A stretch of DNA of 64,000 nucleotides from NCBI RefSeq assembly GCF_000828895.1, contig NZ_AP014568.1, forward strand, positions 124,001 through 188,000, given 5' to 3'. Below are positions 33,548 through 43,759 of this stretch, piece by piece. The notes under the pieces are model-generated. The model was not told the DNA's origin, did no database searches, and saw only the letters and a program-made list of their open reading frames with translations. Both the position numbers and the translations under genes were made by a program. This DNA is from Serpentinimonas raichei. Its GTDB lineage: Bacteria > Pseudomonadota > Gammaproteobacteria > Burkholderiales > Burkholderiaceae_C. The first letter of the stretch is position 1. Each line of letters opens with the position of its first letter.

Positions 33548-34546
33548 TCAGACCCGCTTGAGCAGGCGCGCCAAGTCGAGCCGGATGCGCAGCTCCTCGG
33601 GCGCCACCGGGGCCTTGATGGCGTACAAGGGCAACTGGGTGTCGCGCTTGACCGGGATGCTCAGCAGCATGCCGTCGGGCCCGGTGATGGCCAGCGTGAG
33701 CGGGGTGTTGACCTTGGCCCCGCGCCGCACCACCAGCGCCGTTTCGCCGGTTTTCAGCCGCACCAGGGTACCGGGTGGGTACATGCCAAACTGCTTCACA
33801 AAACACGCGCCCAGTGGGCTGGCACTGGCTTCGGCCTCGAGGTACAGGTTGCCCACCACCACCTGCGGCCACATGCCGCGCCGGGTGCTGCGCGGGCTGA
33901 TGCGCGCCACGAACAAATCGCTCAGGCGCAGCAACTGCTGCCCCAGATCGAGCTCGGTTTTTTGGCTCGGGTAGCCGCTGCCGTCGGGGGCTTCATGGTG
34001 GTCTTGCACCCAACGCAACCAATCGGCGTCGCTCACACCCAAGGCGCGCAGCATGGCGACCGAATCGTTCGGGTGGGCGGTGATTTTTTCGCGCTGGTGC
34101 GCCGTGGTCTGCTGCGCCTGGGTGGCCAGCAGGTCTTGCAGCTCGGCCAGCGCAATGTTCATGGTCAGGGCGGCGCGCAGCAGCGCACCGCGCTGGGGCT
34201 CTTCGATCGGCAGCAGCGGCGCCACCAGCAAACACGAACTGGCCGCCAGCAGGGCGTGGGTGGCGCAGTAGCCATATTGCCGATCCGACAGCATTTGCAC
34301 CAGCACCAACACGCTGTCATCGGGCCGGTGGTGCAGCGTCAGGCGCAACCCGGCTTCGATAAAGGCCAAGCGGCGCGCAAAATCATGCGCCTGCGCGCCC
34401 TCCAGCAGCAAGGCCGCCAGCCGCCGCCGCAGCGCGGGCATGGCTTCGACCGGGTCCGGGTCGAGCTGCAGGCGCACATCGTGCAACACCGGCTCCAAGG
34501 CGGCGGGCAGCTCTTGGGGAGTGGAGTCGTGCGGGTCGAGCGGCAT
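33548..34546 (-). CDS. degenerate HD-GYP-domain protein
   Basis: A 332-residue cytosolic protein. The GYP signature WVQDHHEAPDGSGYP and the TAHPNDSVAMLRALG stretch identify an HD-GYP fold. However, the segment where LHDIGK normally supplies the HD pair reads ALTMNIALAELQ, so the metal-binding His-Asp is absent. C-terminal about 90 residues form a separate beta-rich part (FGMYPPGTLVRLKTGETALVV), also seen in other HD-GYP proteins of this phylum. It is probably not an active c-di-GMP phosphodiesterase; binding or scaffolding is possible. Single gene, convergent with the MOSC gene. Confidence 0.8.
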   Translation of the reverse strand: MPLDPHDSTPQELPAALEPVLHDVRLQLDPDPVEAMPALRRRLAALLLEGAQAHDFARRLAFIEAGLRLTLHHRPDDSVLVLVQMLSDRQYGYCATHALLAASSCLLVAPLLPIEEPQRGALLRAALTMNIALAELQDLLATQAQQTTAHQREKITAHPNDSVAMLRALGVSDADWLRWVQDHHEAPDGSGYPSQKTELDLGQQLLRLSDLFVARISPRSTRRGMWPQVVVGNLYLEAEASASPLGACFVKQFGMYPPGTLVRLKTGETALVVRRGAKVNTPLTLAITGPDGMLLSIPVKRDTQLPLYAIKAPVAPEELRIRLDLARLLKRV

Positions 34547-34691
34547 GGCGCAGAGGCAATCAGTTGGGCTTGAGGGCTGGCGTAGAGGCTAGGCTTCGAA
34601 GGCGGGGCACACCAGCGCGCCCAGCGTGTCTCCTGAGCAAATGGGGCCGCTAAAATCGGCGACATTCAGAAATTGTCATTTTAGGGCCTAT

Positions 34692-35786
34692 ATGAGTCTC
34701 AAGTGCGGCATCGTGGGCTTGCCCAATGTGGGCAAATCCACCCTTTTCAACGCCCTCACCCAAGCCGGCATCGCGGCCGAAAATTACCCCTTTTGCACCA
34801 TCGAGCCCAACGTGGGCGTGGTCGAGGTGCCCGATGCGCGCTTGCAGCAACTGGCGGCGATCGCCAAGCCCGAGCGCGTGGTGCCGGCCATCGTCGAATT
34901 TGTTGACATCGCTGGCTTGGTCGCCGGGGCCAGCCAGGGCGAGGGGCTGGGCAACCAGTTTTTGGCCCACATCCGCGAGACCGACGCCCTCGTCAACGTG
35001 GTGCGCTGCTTCGAAGACGCCAACGTGATCCACGTGGCGGGCCGGGTCGACCCGGTGTCGGACATCGAGGTCATCCAGACCGAGCTCTGCCTGGCCGACC
35101 TGGCCACGGTGGACAAGGCCCTGCAACGCGCCGGCAAAGCCGCCCGCAGCGGCACCGACAAAGACGCCACCCGGCTGCTGCAATTGCTGGGCCCGGTGCA
35201 GGCCGCGCTCAACCAGGGCCAGCCGGTGCGCGCGCTGGCGCTGAGCGAAGACGACCGGGCGCTGCTCAAGCCGCTGTGCCTGATCACCGCCAAGCCGGCC
35301 ATGTTCGTGGGCAATGTGGGCGAAGACGGCTTTGCCGCGAATCCGCTGCTAGACAAGCTGCAAGCCTACGCCGCCACGCAAAACGCGCCGGTGGTGGCGA
35401 TCTGCGCCAAGATCGAGGCCGAACTGGCCGAAATGGAGCCCGCCGACCGGCTCGTCTTTTTGCAGGAAATGGGGCAGGACGAACCAGGCCTGAACCGGCT
35501 CATCCGCGCCGGCTTCAAGCTGCTGGGCCTGCAAACCTACTTCACCGCCGGCCCCAAAGAGGTGCGCGCCTGGACCGTGCGCATCGGCGCCACGGCACCG
35601 CAGGCGGCGGGCGTGATCCACGGCGACTTCGAGCGCGGCTTCATCCGCGCCCAGACCATCGCCTTCGACGACTACCTGGCCTGCAAGGGCGAACAAGGCG
35701 CCAAAGACGCCGGCAAAATGCGCTCCGAGGGCAAAGACTACGTGGTGCGCGACGGCGACGTGATGAACTTTTTGTTCAACGTCTAA
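34692..35786 (+). CDS. ychF: OBG-family P-loop ATPase YchF
   Basis: A 364-residue cytosolic ATPase associated with ribosomes and oxidative-stress responses. It starts [20 protein letters not shown] at 34692. G1 is [10 protein letters not shown]2/switch region [11 protein letters not shown]3 [10 protein letters not shown]; the GTP-specifying NKxD motif is absent, as usual in YchF. The C-terminal TGS-like part ends [18 protein letters not shown], the standard terminus. Upstream in-frame codons to 34626 have no similarity. Full length. Confidence 0.95.
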   Translation: MSLKCGIVGLPNVGKSTLFNALTQAGIAAENYPFCTIEPNVGVVEVPDARLQQLAAIAKPERVVPAIVEFVDIAGLVAGASQGEGLGNQFLAHIRETDALVNVVRCFEDANVIHVAGRVDPVSDIEVIQTELCLADLATVDKALQRAGKAARSGTDKDATRLLQLLGPVQAALNQGQPVRALALSEDDRALLKPLCLITAKPAMFVGNVGEDGFAANPLLDKLQAYAATQNAPVVAICAKIEAELAEMEPADRLVFLQEMGQDEPGLNRLIRAGFKLLGLQTYFTAGPKEVRAWTVRIGATAPQAAGVIHGDFERGFIRAQTIAFDDYLACKGEQGAKDAGKMRSEGKDYVVRDGDVMNFLFNV

Positions 35787-35827
35787 GCGGCTATGCTTGC
35801 AGCACCTTGCAACCAAAGGGTGCCGCC

Positions 35828-36925
35828 ATGCAAACGCCTTGGGGAGAACTGGCCGACTTGGATCTGTCCGACCACGAGTTGGCCGGCCGGATTCTGGCGG
35901 CGGACAAGCACCAGCTGATCGAAGGGCTGGTGGTTGAATGCCTGTTCGACCAGATCGTGCAGGCCCTGCCCGCTTGCGCGGCCCACCCCTTGGTGCTGCT
36001 GGATGTGGAAACGGTGGTGGTTGACAGCGGCCGCAGCGACCTCGGGTGGCTCGGGTTTGTGTGGGCGCGACAGCGCGAACCCGGCCTGGGGCGTTATTTG
36101 CAGGCGCTTGGGCGCTGCCTCAGGCCGTGGCTGCTCGACTACGCAGACGGCGAATTCTGGGCCACGCCGGTGCGCGATGGCCAGCGCGCCGGCCCCACGC
36201 AGCGGCTGCCTGAGCTGCTGCAAACGCTCAGCAACCGGCCACCCAAGCCGTTTCTGGTGGACGCCTCGGTGCGCAACAGCTTGCGCCAGCGCCAGGCCTT
36301 TTGGGGCTTTGTCTCGGGTTACCACCAAGACCGGCTCGCCGAGCGGGTGCTGCTGCCGCGCATCCTGATCAACTGCGCCATCCAGCCGTGGTTTCGCACG
36401 GTCTGGAACCTCGACCGCGCCGTGATTTTGGGTGACCGCGTCTGGGTGCTCGAAATCAAGCACAAATTCCCGATCAACCAGCACCCCTTGCACTTTGGCA
36501 TCAACGCCGGAGAAATCGGCCTGCTCGACCGGCTGAGCCGGGCCGGCATGCGCTGTCTGCACACCATTTTGGTCAAACCGCAGTGGAGCAAAGAGGTCGG
36601 TTCGATGTACCTGCTCAACGACTTGCGGCTGCGCACCCAGGCGGCGCTGATCGCCACCGTGCTGGACCCAGAGCGCACGGCGCTGCTGCTGCAACAAACC
36701 AGCGCCCACGCTGGCCGCCACACCTCGATCACGGGCAGCGCGCCCTTGGCTTACAAGCGCCTCGCGGCCAGCTCGTTCTCGCGCCTAGGCCTGCTGCCAC
36801 AGCCACCCGCAGAACTGGCGCAAAACATGGTGGACACCATGCTGGGCAAGGCCACGCAGCCGGTGCAAGACGGGTGGTTGCGTGGCTTGCAGGCCAACTA
36901 CGCTGCAACCTGCTCGACCCCCTAG
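35828..36925 (+). CDS. unrecognised protein with possible nuclease-like E-x-K motif
   Basis: A 365-residue soluble protein starting MQTPWGELADLDLSDHELAG. I do not recognise a family. A stretch near residues 200-216 (LDRAVILGDRVWVLEIKHKFP) contains an acid followed by E-x-K after a strand, the form of PD-(D/E)xK nucleases; a preceding LLDVETVVVD at about 57 could be another acidic strand. No membrane segment or signal peptide. It follows ychF by 41 bases and is convergent with psd. The nuclease reading is only a hint. Confidence 0.68.
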   Translation: MQTPWGELADLDLSDHELAGRILAADKHQLIEGLVVECLFDQIVQALPACAAHPLVLLDVETVVVDSGRSDLGWLGFVWARQREPGLGRYLQALGRCLRPWLLDYADGEFWATPVRDGQRAGPTQRLPELLQTLSNRPPKPFLVDASVRNSLRQRQAFWGFVSGYHQDRLAERVLLPRILINCAIQPWFRTVWNLDRAVILGDRVWVLEIKHKFPINQHPLHFGINAGEIGLLDRLSRAGMRCLHTILVKPQWSKEVGSMYLLNDLRLRTQAALIATVLDPERTALLLQQTSAHAGRHTSITGSAPLAYKRLAASSFSRLGLLPQPPAELAQNMVDTMLGKATQPVQDGWLRGLQANYAATCSTP

Positions 36926-36946
36926 CAAAGCCAAGGCAAAAAGGGT

Positions 36947-37852
36947 TCAGGCAGGCGCCACCCAGTCCGCCATCTGCTGCCCCAAGCGCACCGGCTGCTC
37001 CGCCGCCCACTGCGGGTTCAGGCGCAACAAACCGGGCGGAAACAGCAGCACCACGGTGGAGCCGAGCAAAAAGCGGCCCATTTCGGCCCCGCGCTCCAGT
37101 TCGATGGCACGCTCTTCGTAGCGCCAGTCTTGCAGTAGGCCCGGGCGCGGTGGGTTGACCACGCCATGCCACGCCGTGGCCATGCTGCCCACGATGGTGG
37201 CCCCCACCAGCACCAGCGCAAAGTCGAAGCGCCGCCCGGCGTGCCTGCCCTCGAACACGCAGACCACGCGCTCGTTGCGCGCAAACAGCCCCGGCACCGC
37301 CCGCGCCGTGGCCGGGTTGACCGAAAACAGCGCCCCCGGCACGTGGATCATGCGCTTCAAGCGCCCGGCGCAGGGCATGTGGATGCGGTGGTAGTCGCGC
37401 GGGCTCAGGTACAGGGTGGCAAAGTCGCCGTGCTCGAAGCTGGCCGCCAACTGCGCGTCTCCGCCCAGCAGCGCGATGCTGCGGTAGTGCTGCCCCTTAG
37501 CCTGAAAGATGCGGTCGCCCTCGATGCGGCCCAGTTGGCTCACCGCCCCATCGACCGGGCACAGCAAGCCAGACTCGGCCAGCGGACGCACCCCGGGCTT
37601 GAGGGCGCGGGTAAAAAAGTCGTTGAAGGTGGCGTAGGCGGCCAAGTCGGGCTGCAGCGCCTCGCTCATGTCCACGCCATAGCGCGCGGCAAAGCGGCGC
37701 ATGGCCATCTGCGTCAGCGCGCCCAGCGGACGCCGCGCAAAAGCCCCGGCCAGCTCGGTCAGGGCCTGCTTGGGCAAGGCGTGCTGCAACCAAGCGTGAT
37801 AAGGGGGCGGTGCCGCCAGCGGGCTGCTGGGTGGGGTAGGAGATGCGGGCAT
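36947..37852 (-). CDS. psd: phosphatidylserine decarboxylase
   Basis: A 301-residue pyruvoyl-dependent enzyme that makes phosphatidylethanolamine at the inner membrane. The self-cleavage motif LGST, whose Ser becomes the pyruvoyl group, is in GRFLLGSTVVLLFPPG near residue 263. Other conserved parts are FNDFFTRALKPGVRP, CPVDGAVSQLG, YLSPRDYHRIHMP and LFSVNPAT. The ATG at 37852 (MPASPTPPSS) gives the usual length, with a Pro-rich, low-conservation N-terminus. It is the gene after the GGDEF/EAL gene on the same strand, 31 bases away. Confidence 0.93.
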   Translation of the reverse strand: MPASPTPPSSPLAAPPPYHAWLQHALPKQALTELAGAFARRPLGALTQMAMRRFAARYGVDMSEALQPDLAAYATFNDFFTRALKPGVRPLAESGLLCPVDGAVSQLGRIEGDRIFQAKGQHYRSIALLGGDAQLAASFEHGDFATLYLSPRDYHRIHMPCAGRLKRMIHVPGALFSVNPATARAVPGLFARNERVVCVFEGRHAGRRFDFALVLVGATIVGSMATAWHGVVNPPRPGLLQDWRYEERAIELERGAEMGRFLLGSTVVLLFPPGLLRLNPQWAAEQPVRLGQQMADWVAPA

Positions 37853-37883
37853 GGGGGCTGGCCAAAAGGGCCAGATTCTAAGC

Positions 37884-40244
37884 TTAGGCTGCGGGCTTGG
37901 CCCACTGCTGCGCCCATTCTGCAAATGCGCTAGCCGGCATGGGGCGGCAGATGTGGTAGCCCTGTGCCTCGTCGCAGCCCATGGCCTGCAAGCGCTGCAA
38001 AATGGCTTGCGACTCCACGCCTTCTGCGACCACGGTAAGGCCCAGGTTGTGTGCCAGGTCGATGGTGGAGCGCACAATCTTGGCGTCGCTCTCGTCGTCG
38101 CTCATGCCCATGACGAAAGATTTGTCGATTTTTAGCTCTTGAACGGGCAGGCGCTTGAGGTAGGCCAGCGAGGAATAACCGGTGCCAAAATCGTCGATCG
38201 ACAACTTAAACCCGAGCGCCGCCAGTTGGTTGAGCGTGTGTTCGGCGCGCTGGGGGTCGTCCATGATGGCGCTCTCGGTGATTTCAAGGCAAAAATGGCT
38301 TGCCTCCACCCCATGCCTTTGCATCAAATCGGTGAGTCGGGCTGGGAATTGGGGATCCAACAAATCTCGTGTCGACAGGTTGATGGCCGCGCGCAGTGGC
38401 GCTTGTGCACTGGCGTGTGCGGCCAGCCAGAGCGCCGCCTGTTCGAACATCCAGAGCGTGAGCTGACGAACAAAACCGGTTTGCTCGGCAAAGGGGATGA
38501 ACTGCACCGGTGGCACCAGACCGCGCTGCGGATGCTGCCAGCGCACCAGCGCCTCGGCCGCCACAATGGCGCCACTGCGCAAATCGAGCTTGGGTTGCAG
38601 GTACAAACGCAATTCGTGGTGCGCCAGTGCGTGGCGCAGGTCGCCCAGCAGCGAGAGCGTCTCGGCACTGGCGCTGTCAAGCCGCGGGGCGTAGACCAGC
38701 ACTGGTTCGTTGGTGGTTTTGGCCGCGTGCATGGCAATCTCGGCGCGGCCGAGCAGCTCATCGGCTTGGCTGGCGTGGGTGGGCCAGCAGGCTACGCCTA
38801 AGCTGGCATCCATATCCACCGACTGCTCACCCAGCGCCAACGGAGCCTCGAAGGCCTGCAAAATCCTTTGCGCCACCTGCACGGCGCCCGCTGGGCCACA
38901 GCCGCGCAGCAGCAAAGCAAATTCATCGCCTCCAAGGCGCGCCACCAGCCCATCCGTGGCCTCCATTTGTTGTGTCAGGCGCTGCGCCACGGCCTTGAGC
39001 AGTTCATCACCAAATCCGTAGCCAAGCACGTCGTTGACGTGCTTGAAGCGGTTCAGATTGAGCGTGAGCACGGCCAGCTCCCAGCCGGCTGGGGGTGCTT
39101 GCCCGATGGCCTCATGCACGCTGCGCCGAAACTGCTCCCGGTTGGGCAGCTCGGTCAGGCGGTCCCAATACGCCAACTGGAGGATGGCCTCGCGTTGCTG
39201 CGCAATGCTGGTGCGCATGAGGTCAAAACCCCGCGCCAGCTCTCCCACCTCGTCGTGTCGCTCGGTACCGGGAACCTCGGTCTGGAATTGGCCTTGGCGC
39301 AGCTCCCGCGTCACACGGGTCAGGTGCGTCAACGGCCTTGTGATGAAACGCACGCCCCACGCGCTGCTCAATGCAAACAGCAGCAACCCGGCGAGGGCGA
39401 TCAGACCCAGCAGCCACTGCAGGTTTTTGAAAGGTTGCGCGACCTCGTCGTAGGAGCGCAACAGCGTCACCCTGAGCGCACCGCCGTGGGTGGCAGGCTG
39501 CAAGTGGCGCGCCTTCCACATGCCTTCTTGGTAGCGAATTTCGCTGGCTTGGGTGCGGATGCGCGCGTAAATGTCAGAGGAAAACTCGCCCAGCGACGAC
39601 ACGGTGTTGGCTGCCCCTCCCACCGTCTGGTAAACGGTCAGGATGATGTGGGTGCCGGTCAGGCGCTGCATGTCATCGAGCTGCACCTGACCGACCGGAA
39701 AGCCCATCAGCACCCAACCCACGGTAAGGGGCGCCCGCACCGGCACCAGCACGAACTGAAACACGTCGCTGCCCGCAATAGCCAGCCTTCCAGCCTGCGG
39801 GTCTTGCGCCAATTCGGCGCTCAGACCTGGCACCATGGCCTGCAGCATGGCTGTTTTGCTGGGCTCCTCGAGGGTCGAGGCCACCAAGTTGAGCTGCGGG
39901 TCGAGCAAGGCCGCCATCGAGGCCCCAATGCGCTGGCTGTGGTTTTGCAGCGCCGATACCATCGTGTCGGCGTCGCCGGAGGCGACTGCGGCGCGGAAGC
40001 CAAAATCAGCAGCCAACACGCCAGAGGCCTCTCGCAGGCGAATGGCGTTTTGTTGCAACAGCTTGTTCCAGACGCGGTCGGCCACGTCGAGGTCATTGCT
40101 CAACTGGGTGGCAATTTGCTGCTGCACGGCCACGCGCACCGCCAGAAAACCCGCCGCTTGCACCACCAGCAGCACCAACAAAGCCAGCAACACAATGCGC
40201 AGCACCAACGGAGGGTGCGCAAACAGTTTGCCTAGGCGTTTCAC
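37884..40244 (-). CDS. membrane GGDEF/EAL protein, probable c-di-GMP phosphodiesterase
   Basis: A 786-residue protein started at the GTG at 40244, which overlaps the upstream stop as GTGA. A membrane helix (residues about 10-30), a periplasmic sensor of about 250 residues, a second helix (GLIALAGLLLFALSS) and HAMP region precede a GGDEF domain (LGGDEF near 436) and an EAL domain (EALVRW near 563, DDFGTGYSSL near 680, VAEGVE, AQGYHICRP). EAL residues look complete. In the GGDEF domain the first metal-binding Asp of DLDxFK is Asn (LNLNRFKHVND) and no RxxD inhibitory site is seen, so hydrolysis is the more likely activity. It is last in a three-gene overlapping operon. Confidence 0.9.
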   Translation of the reverse strand: MKRLGKLFAHPPLVLRIVLLALLVLLVVQAAGFLAVRVAVQQQIATQLSNDLDVADRVWNKLLQQNAIRLREASGVLAADFGFRAAVASGDADTMVSALQNHSQRIGASMAALLDPQLNLVASTLEEPSKTAMLQAMVPGLSAELAQDPQAGRLAIAGSDVFQFVLVPVRAPLTVGWVLMGFPVGQVQLDDMQRLTGTHIILTVYQTVGGAANTVSSLGEFSSDIYARIRTQASEIRYQEGMWKARHLQPATHGGALRVTLLRSYDEVAQPFKNLQWLLGLIALAGLLLFALSSAWGVRFITRPLTHLTRVTRELRQGQFQTEVPGTERHDEVGELARGFDLMRTSIAQQREAILQLAYWDRLTELPNREQFRRSVHEAIGQAPPAGWELAVLTLNLNRFKHVNDVLGYGFGDELLKAVAQRLTQQMEATDGLVARLGGDEFALLLRGCGPAGAVQVAQRILQAFEAPLALGEQSVDMDASLGVACWPTHASQADELLGRAEIAMHAAKTTNEPVLVYAPRLDSASAETLSLLGDLRHALAHHELRLYLQPKLDLRSGAIVAAEALVRWQHPQRGLVPPVQFIPFAEQTGFVRQLTLWMFEQAALWLAAHASAQAPLRAAINLSTRDLLDPQFPARLTDLMQRHGVEASHFCLEITESAIMDDPQRAEHTLNQLAALGFKLSIDDFGTGYSSLAYLKRLPVQELKIDKSFVMGMSDDESDAKIVRSTIDLAHNLGLTVVAEGVESQAILQRLQAMGCDEAQGYHICRPMPASAFAEWAQQWAKPAA

Positions 40245-40867
40245 GGTGCCGACAAGGTGTTGAGGGTAACGACTTGGGTCGGCGTGCTGGCGAGGACGCG
40301 CAGGCTTGGGCGCGGCACCACAACCCCCTCGGGCAAACGACGGTGCCACACCCCAATCTCGTAAACCCCCAAGGGCACGCCGTTTAAGACAATCTGTCCG
40401 TCGGGCCCGGTTTGGCCAAAATGGGGCGTGCGCACCACATGCACCCAAGCCAGCATCTCATCGTGGATGTTGCAGCCCAACACCACCACCCCAGGCCGAT
40501 CAAAGACCACGGGGGTTGCCGGCGTGCCTGTGTAGAGTTGGAGTTCGAAACGCTTGGCAGGCGAGAACGAATACACGTGGTGGCGCACGGTGTCTTGGTT
40601 GGGAAAGCTGATCGCCGTACCCACCGTCACCACGCTTTGATCGGGCTCAAAGCGACGCTGGCGCTGCACGATGCGGCGCGGCGAACCCGCCCGGCTGGCG
40701 TTTGCAGCGGCAGGGGAATCCAATTGCACCACGGCATGGGCCAGCGGCTGACCGGCGGCGTCACGCACCTGCACCGTGACGCTGACCGTACCCGCCTGAG
40801 CCGCCGCAAACCCGCTGCAAGCCAGCAAAAGCACGGCCAGTGCGCCCAAGGTCCAACGCTTGCTCAT
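40241..40867 (-). CDS. secreted plastocyanin-like (cupredoxin) protein
   Basis: A 208-residue protein with a Sec signal (MSKRWTLGALAVLLLACSGFAAAQA). A carboxypeptidase-regulatory-like strand region (residues about 28-50) is followed by a cupredoxin: FPNQDTVRHHVYSFSP contributes a histidine (96 or 97), and VVVLGCNIHDEMLAWV the C132, H135 and M138 copper ligands. Such proteins are often labelled methylamine-utilisation or plastocyanin-like. Periplasmic copper binding is likely; electron partner unknown. It overlaps both neighbours by four bases, so it is made together with DUF4394 and the c-di-GMP enzyme. Confidence 0.83.
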   Translation of the reverse strand: MSKRWTLGALAVLLLACSGFAAAQAGTVSVTVQVRDAAGQPLAHAVVQLDSPAAANASRAGSPRRIVQRQRRFEPDQSVVTVGTAISFPNQDTVRHHVYSFSPAKRFELQLYTGTPATPVVFDRPGVVVLGCNIHDEMLAWVHVVRTPHFGQTGPDGQIVLNGVPLGVYEIGVWHRRLPEGVVVPRPSLRVLASTPTQVVTLNTLSAP

Positions 40868-41778
40868 GGCTCGATCGCCATGCCCACCAGCGGCTGGCCG
40901 CCAGCCAAGGGGCCCAGCAAGCGGGCCGCACCAGTGGTCAAATCAATGCGGTACAAGCGCGGCAACACCGAGGTGCTCGTGGTGGCCGCAATCAGCGCCA
41001 CGTTGCCGATGTCCGAAATATCGAACTGCACCTCGTTCAAGGCCCCCAACCCCAAACTGCCCACGGTGCTAAGCAAGCCGGTGTTGGGGGAAACCGCTGG
41101 ATGCACGCCTTCGCGCGAGCCTTGCAACACCAGCAGACCCAAACGCCGCTCGATGGCGTAGTTGCTGGTCAGGCGTTCGTTTTGGGTGTTGTAGGTATAA
41201 CCCGCTGCCACCACATCGGGGGCGTGCCCGGCATGTGGGTCGCTGCTGACAAAGCGCAGCTTGGGGTCGGGCTGGGTGCCTGGGGCCGCTGGCTCGAAGT
41301 CCACCACCTCGGCGCTGTCGGGGTGCAGGCGGTGGTTGTGGGCGCTGCTTTGCACCACGCGAATGCGGTCAGCCGCCGGGTTGAAGTCAAAACCGACTGG
41401 GCCAGGCTGCAGCGCCAACAAAGTGGCCCCCGGGTTGACCAAGCGCGCTTGGCCAGTTTGCGGCTGCAAAACGTAGAGCCGACCACTGCGCGCTAGGCCA
41501 TACAAGCGGCCCTGCGCGACCCGGTAGTCGATCCCCACCAACTCGTCGCCAGCCAGCAGACCTCGGATAGGCCGCTGCTGCAACGCAATCCGGGGTTGCG
41601 CGGCATTGATTTGGATGAGTTGCTGCGCTTGCGTCAACAGCCACACCGAGGGCGGCAACTCGGGGCGGGGCGGCCGCTGCGGAAGTTGAGCCCACAGCAC
41701 CGAAGCAAAACCCAGCAGGCACAGACCCGCAGCTATTTTGAGCTGCTGCGTGATGCAGCGATACCTTGATCTCGTCAT
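40864..41778 (-). CDS. secreted DUF4394-domain protein
   Basis: A 304-residue protein starting MTRSRYRCITQQLKIAAGLC at 41778, whose N-terminal hydrophobic stretch ending LWAQ looks like a signal peptide. The remainder is a beta-propeller-like DUF4394 domain with repeats such as LVGIDYRVAQGRLYGLARSG, VGFDFNPAADRIRVVQSSAHNHRLHPD and NVALIAATTSTS. No catalytic function is known for the family. First gene of the DUF4394, cupredoxin, GGDEF/EAL operon. The 200 bases upstream (41779-41980) separate it from the divergent nodI-like gene and should hold both promoters, though I cannot fix one. Confidence 0.82.
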   Translation of the reverse strand: MTRSRYRCITQQLKIAAGLCLLGFASVLWAQLPQRPPRPELPPSVWLLTQAQQLIQINAAQPRIALQQRPIRGLLAGDELVGIDYRVAQGRLYGLARSGRLYVLQPQTGQARLVNPGATLLALQPGPVGFDFNPAADRIRVVQSSAHNHRLHPDSAEVVDFEPAAPGTQPDPKLRFVSSDPHAGHAPDVVAAGYTYNTQNERLTSNYAIERRLGLLVLQGSREGVHPAVSPNTGLLSTVGSLGLGALNEVQFDISDIGNVALIAATTSTSVLPRLYRIDLTTGAARLLGPLAGGQPLVGMAIEP

Positions 41779-41980
41779 GCCAGAACCCTGTACGTGAAAA
41801 ACCACCCTCACCGGCCACAACCGAGCACCAAGTCTTGGGCATCAGAATCGCCTAGACAGGCAATTATTTTGGCACAGCCTTGGGCCATGCAGCGGCCCAT
41901 GCGCCCGCCAACCCTGCTTTTACACCGACTGGCGCTCGACGCCCCAAAGCGCAGTGTAAAGGCGGCACAATGCATACCCC

Positions 41981-42906
<926 letters not shown>

Positions 42907-42910
<4 letters not shown>

Positions 42911-43737
42911 ACGCCTTGCCCAGCACCCCACCCCACCACTGGCGCGCGCCGCGGCTGTCGTGGCGCTTTTGGCCGGTGTTCCAGCGCAACCTGCTGGTCT
43001 GGCGCAAGCTGGCGCTGCCCAGCCTGGTGGGCAACATCGCCGAACCGCTGATCTGGCTGCTGGCCTTTGGCTACGGCATGGGGATGCTGGTCGGGCAGGT
43101 CACGGTGAGCGGCCCCGACGGGGTGGCGCTGGCCGTGCCCTACCTGCTGTTTCTGGCCAGCGGCGCCATTTGCATGAGCGCCATGAACGCCGCCAGCTTC
43201 GAGGCCCTGTACTCGGCCTACTCGCGCATGCAGGTGCAAAAAACCTGGGACGGCATCCTCAACGCCCCGGTCACGCTCGACGACATCGTGCTGGCCGAAA
43301 TGCTCTGGGCCACCTTCAAGGCGCTGTTCACCGTGTGCGCGATTTTGGGCGTGATTTTGGTGCTGGGCATCAGCCAAGCGCCCACGCTCTGGCTGGCGCT
43401 GCCGGTGCTGCTGCTGCTGGGCATCACCTTCAGTTGCCTGGCGCTGATCTTCAACGCGCTGGCGCATGGCTACGACTTTTTCACCTACTATTTCACGCTC
43501 TTTCTCACGCCCATGATGTTTTTGAGCGGGGTGTTTTTCCCGCGCGAGCAACTGCCTGCCCTGGTGTACGCCGTCTCCGAGCTGCTGCCGCTCACGCACG
43601 GGGTGGCGCTGGTGCGGCCCTTGTTCCTCAACCAGTGGCCCGCCGACGCCGCGCTGCACCTGGCGGTGCTGGCCGGCTACGCCGTGGTCGCGTTCTGGAT
43701 CGCGCTGGCGCTCACGCGCAAGCGCTTTGCGCGCTAA
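42907..43737 (+). CDS. nodJ: ABC-2 type permease, NodJ-like
   Basis: A 276-residue inner-membrane permease with six hydrophobic segments. [20 protein letters not shown] precedes the first, and the fourth loop carries the NodJ-like [19 protein letters not shown]. It forms the channel for the NodI-like ATPase encoded immediately upstream (ATGA overlap). Start [11 protein letters not shown] at 42907. Substrate not known. Confidence 0.87.
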
Positions 43738-43759
43738 AAAGCCGCTTGAGCAAGCCCCC

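Noticed and set aside
35276..35827. Upstream extension of the 365-residue hypothetical protein
   Set aside because: It overlaps ychF out of frame and translates to Arg-rich, low-complexity sequence.
37833..37852. Third copy of the uvrA palindromic element at the psd start
   Set aside because: A C-rich stretch resembles one arm, but there is no facing arm and no loop homology.
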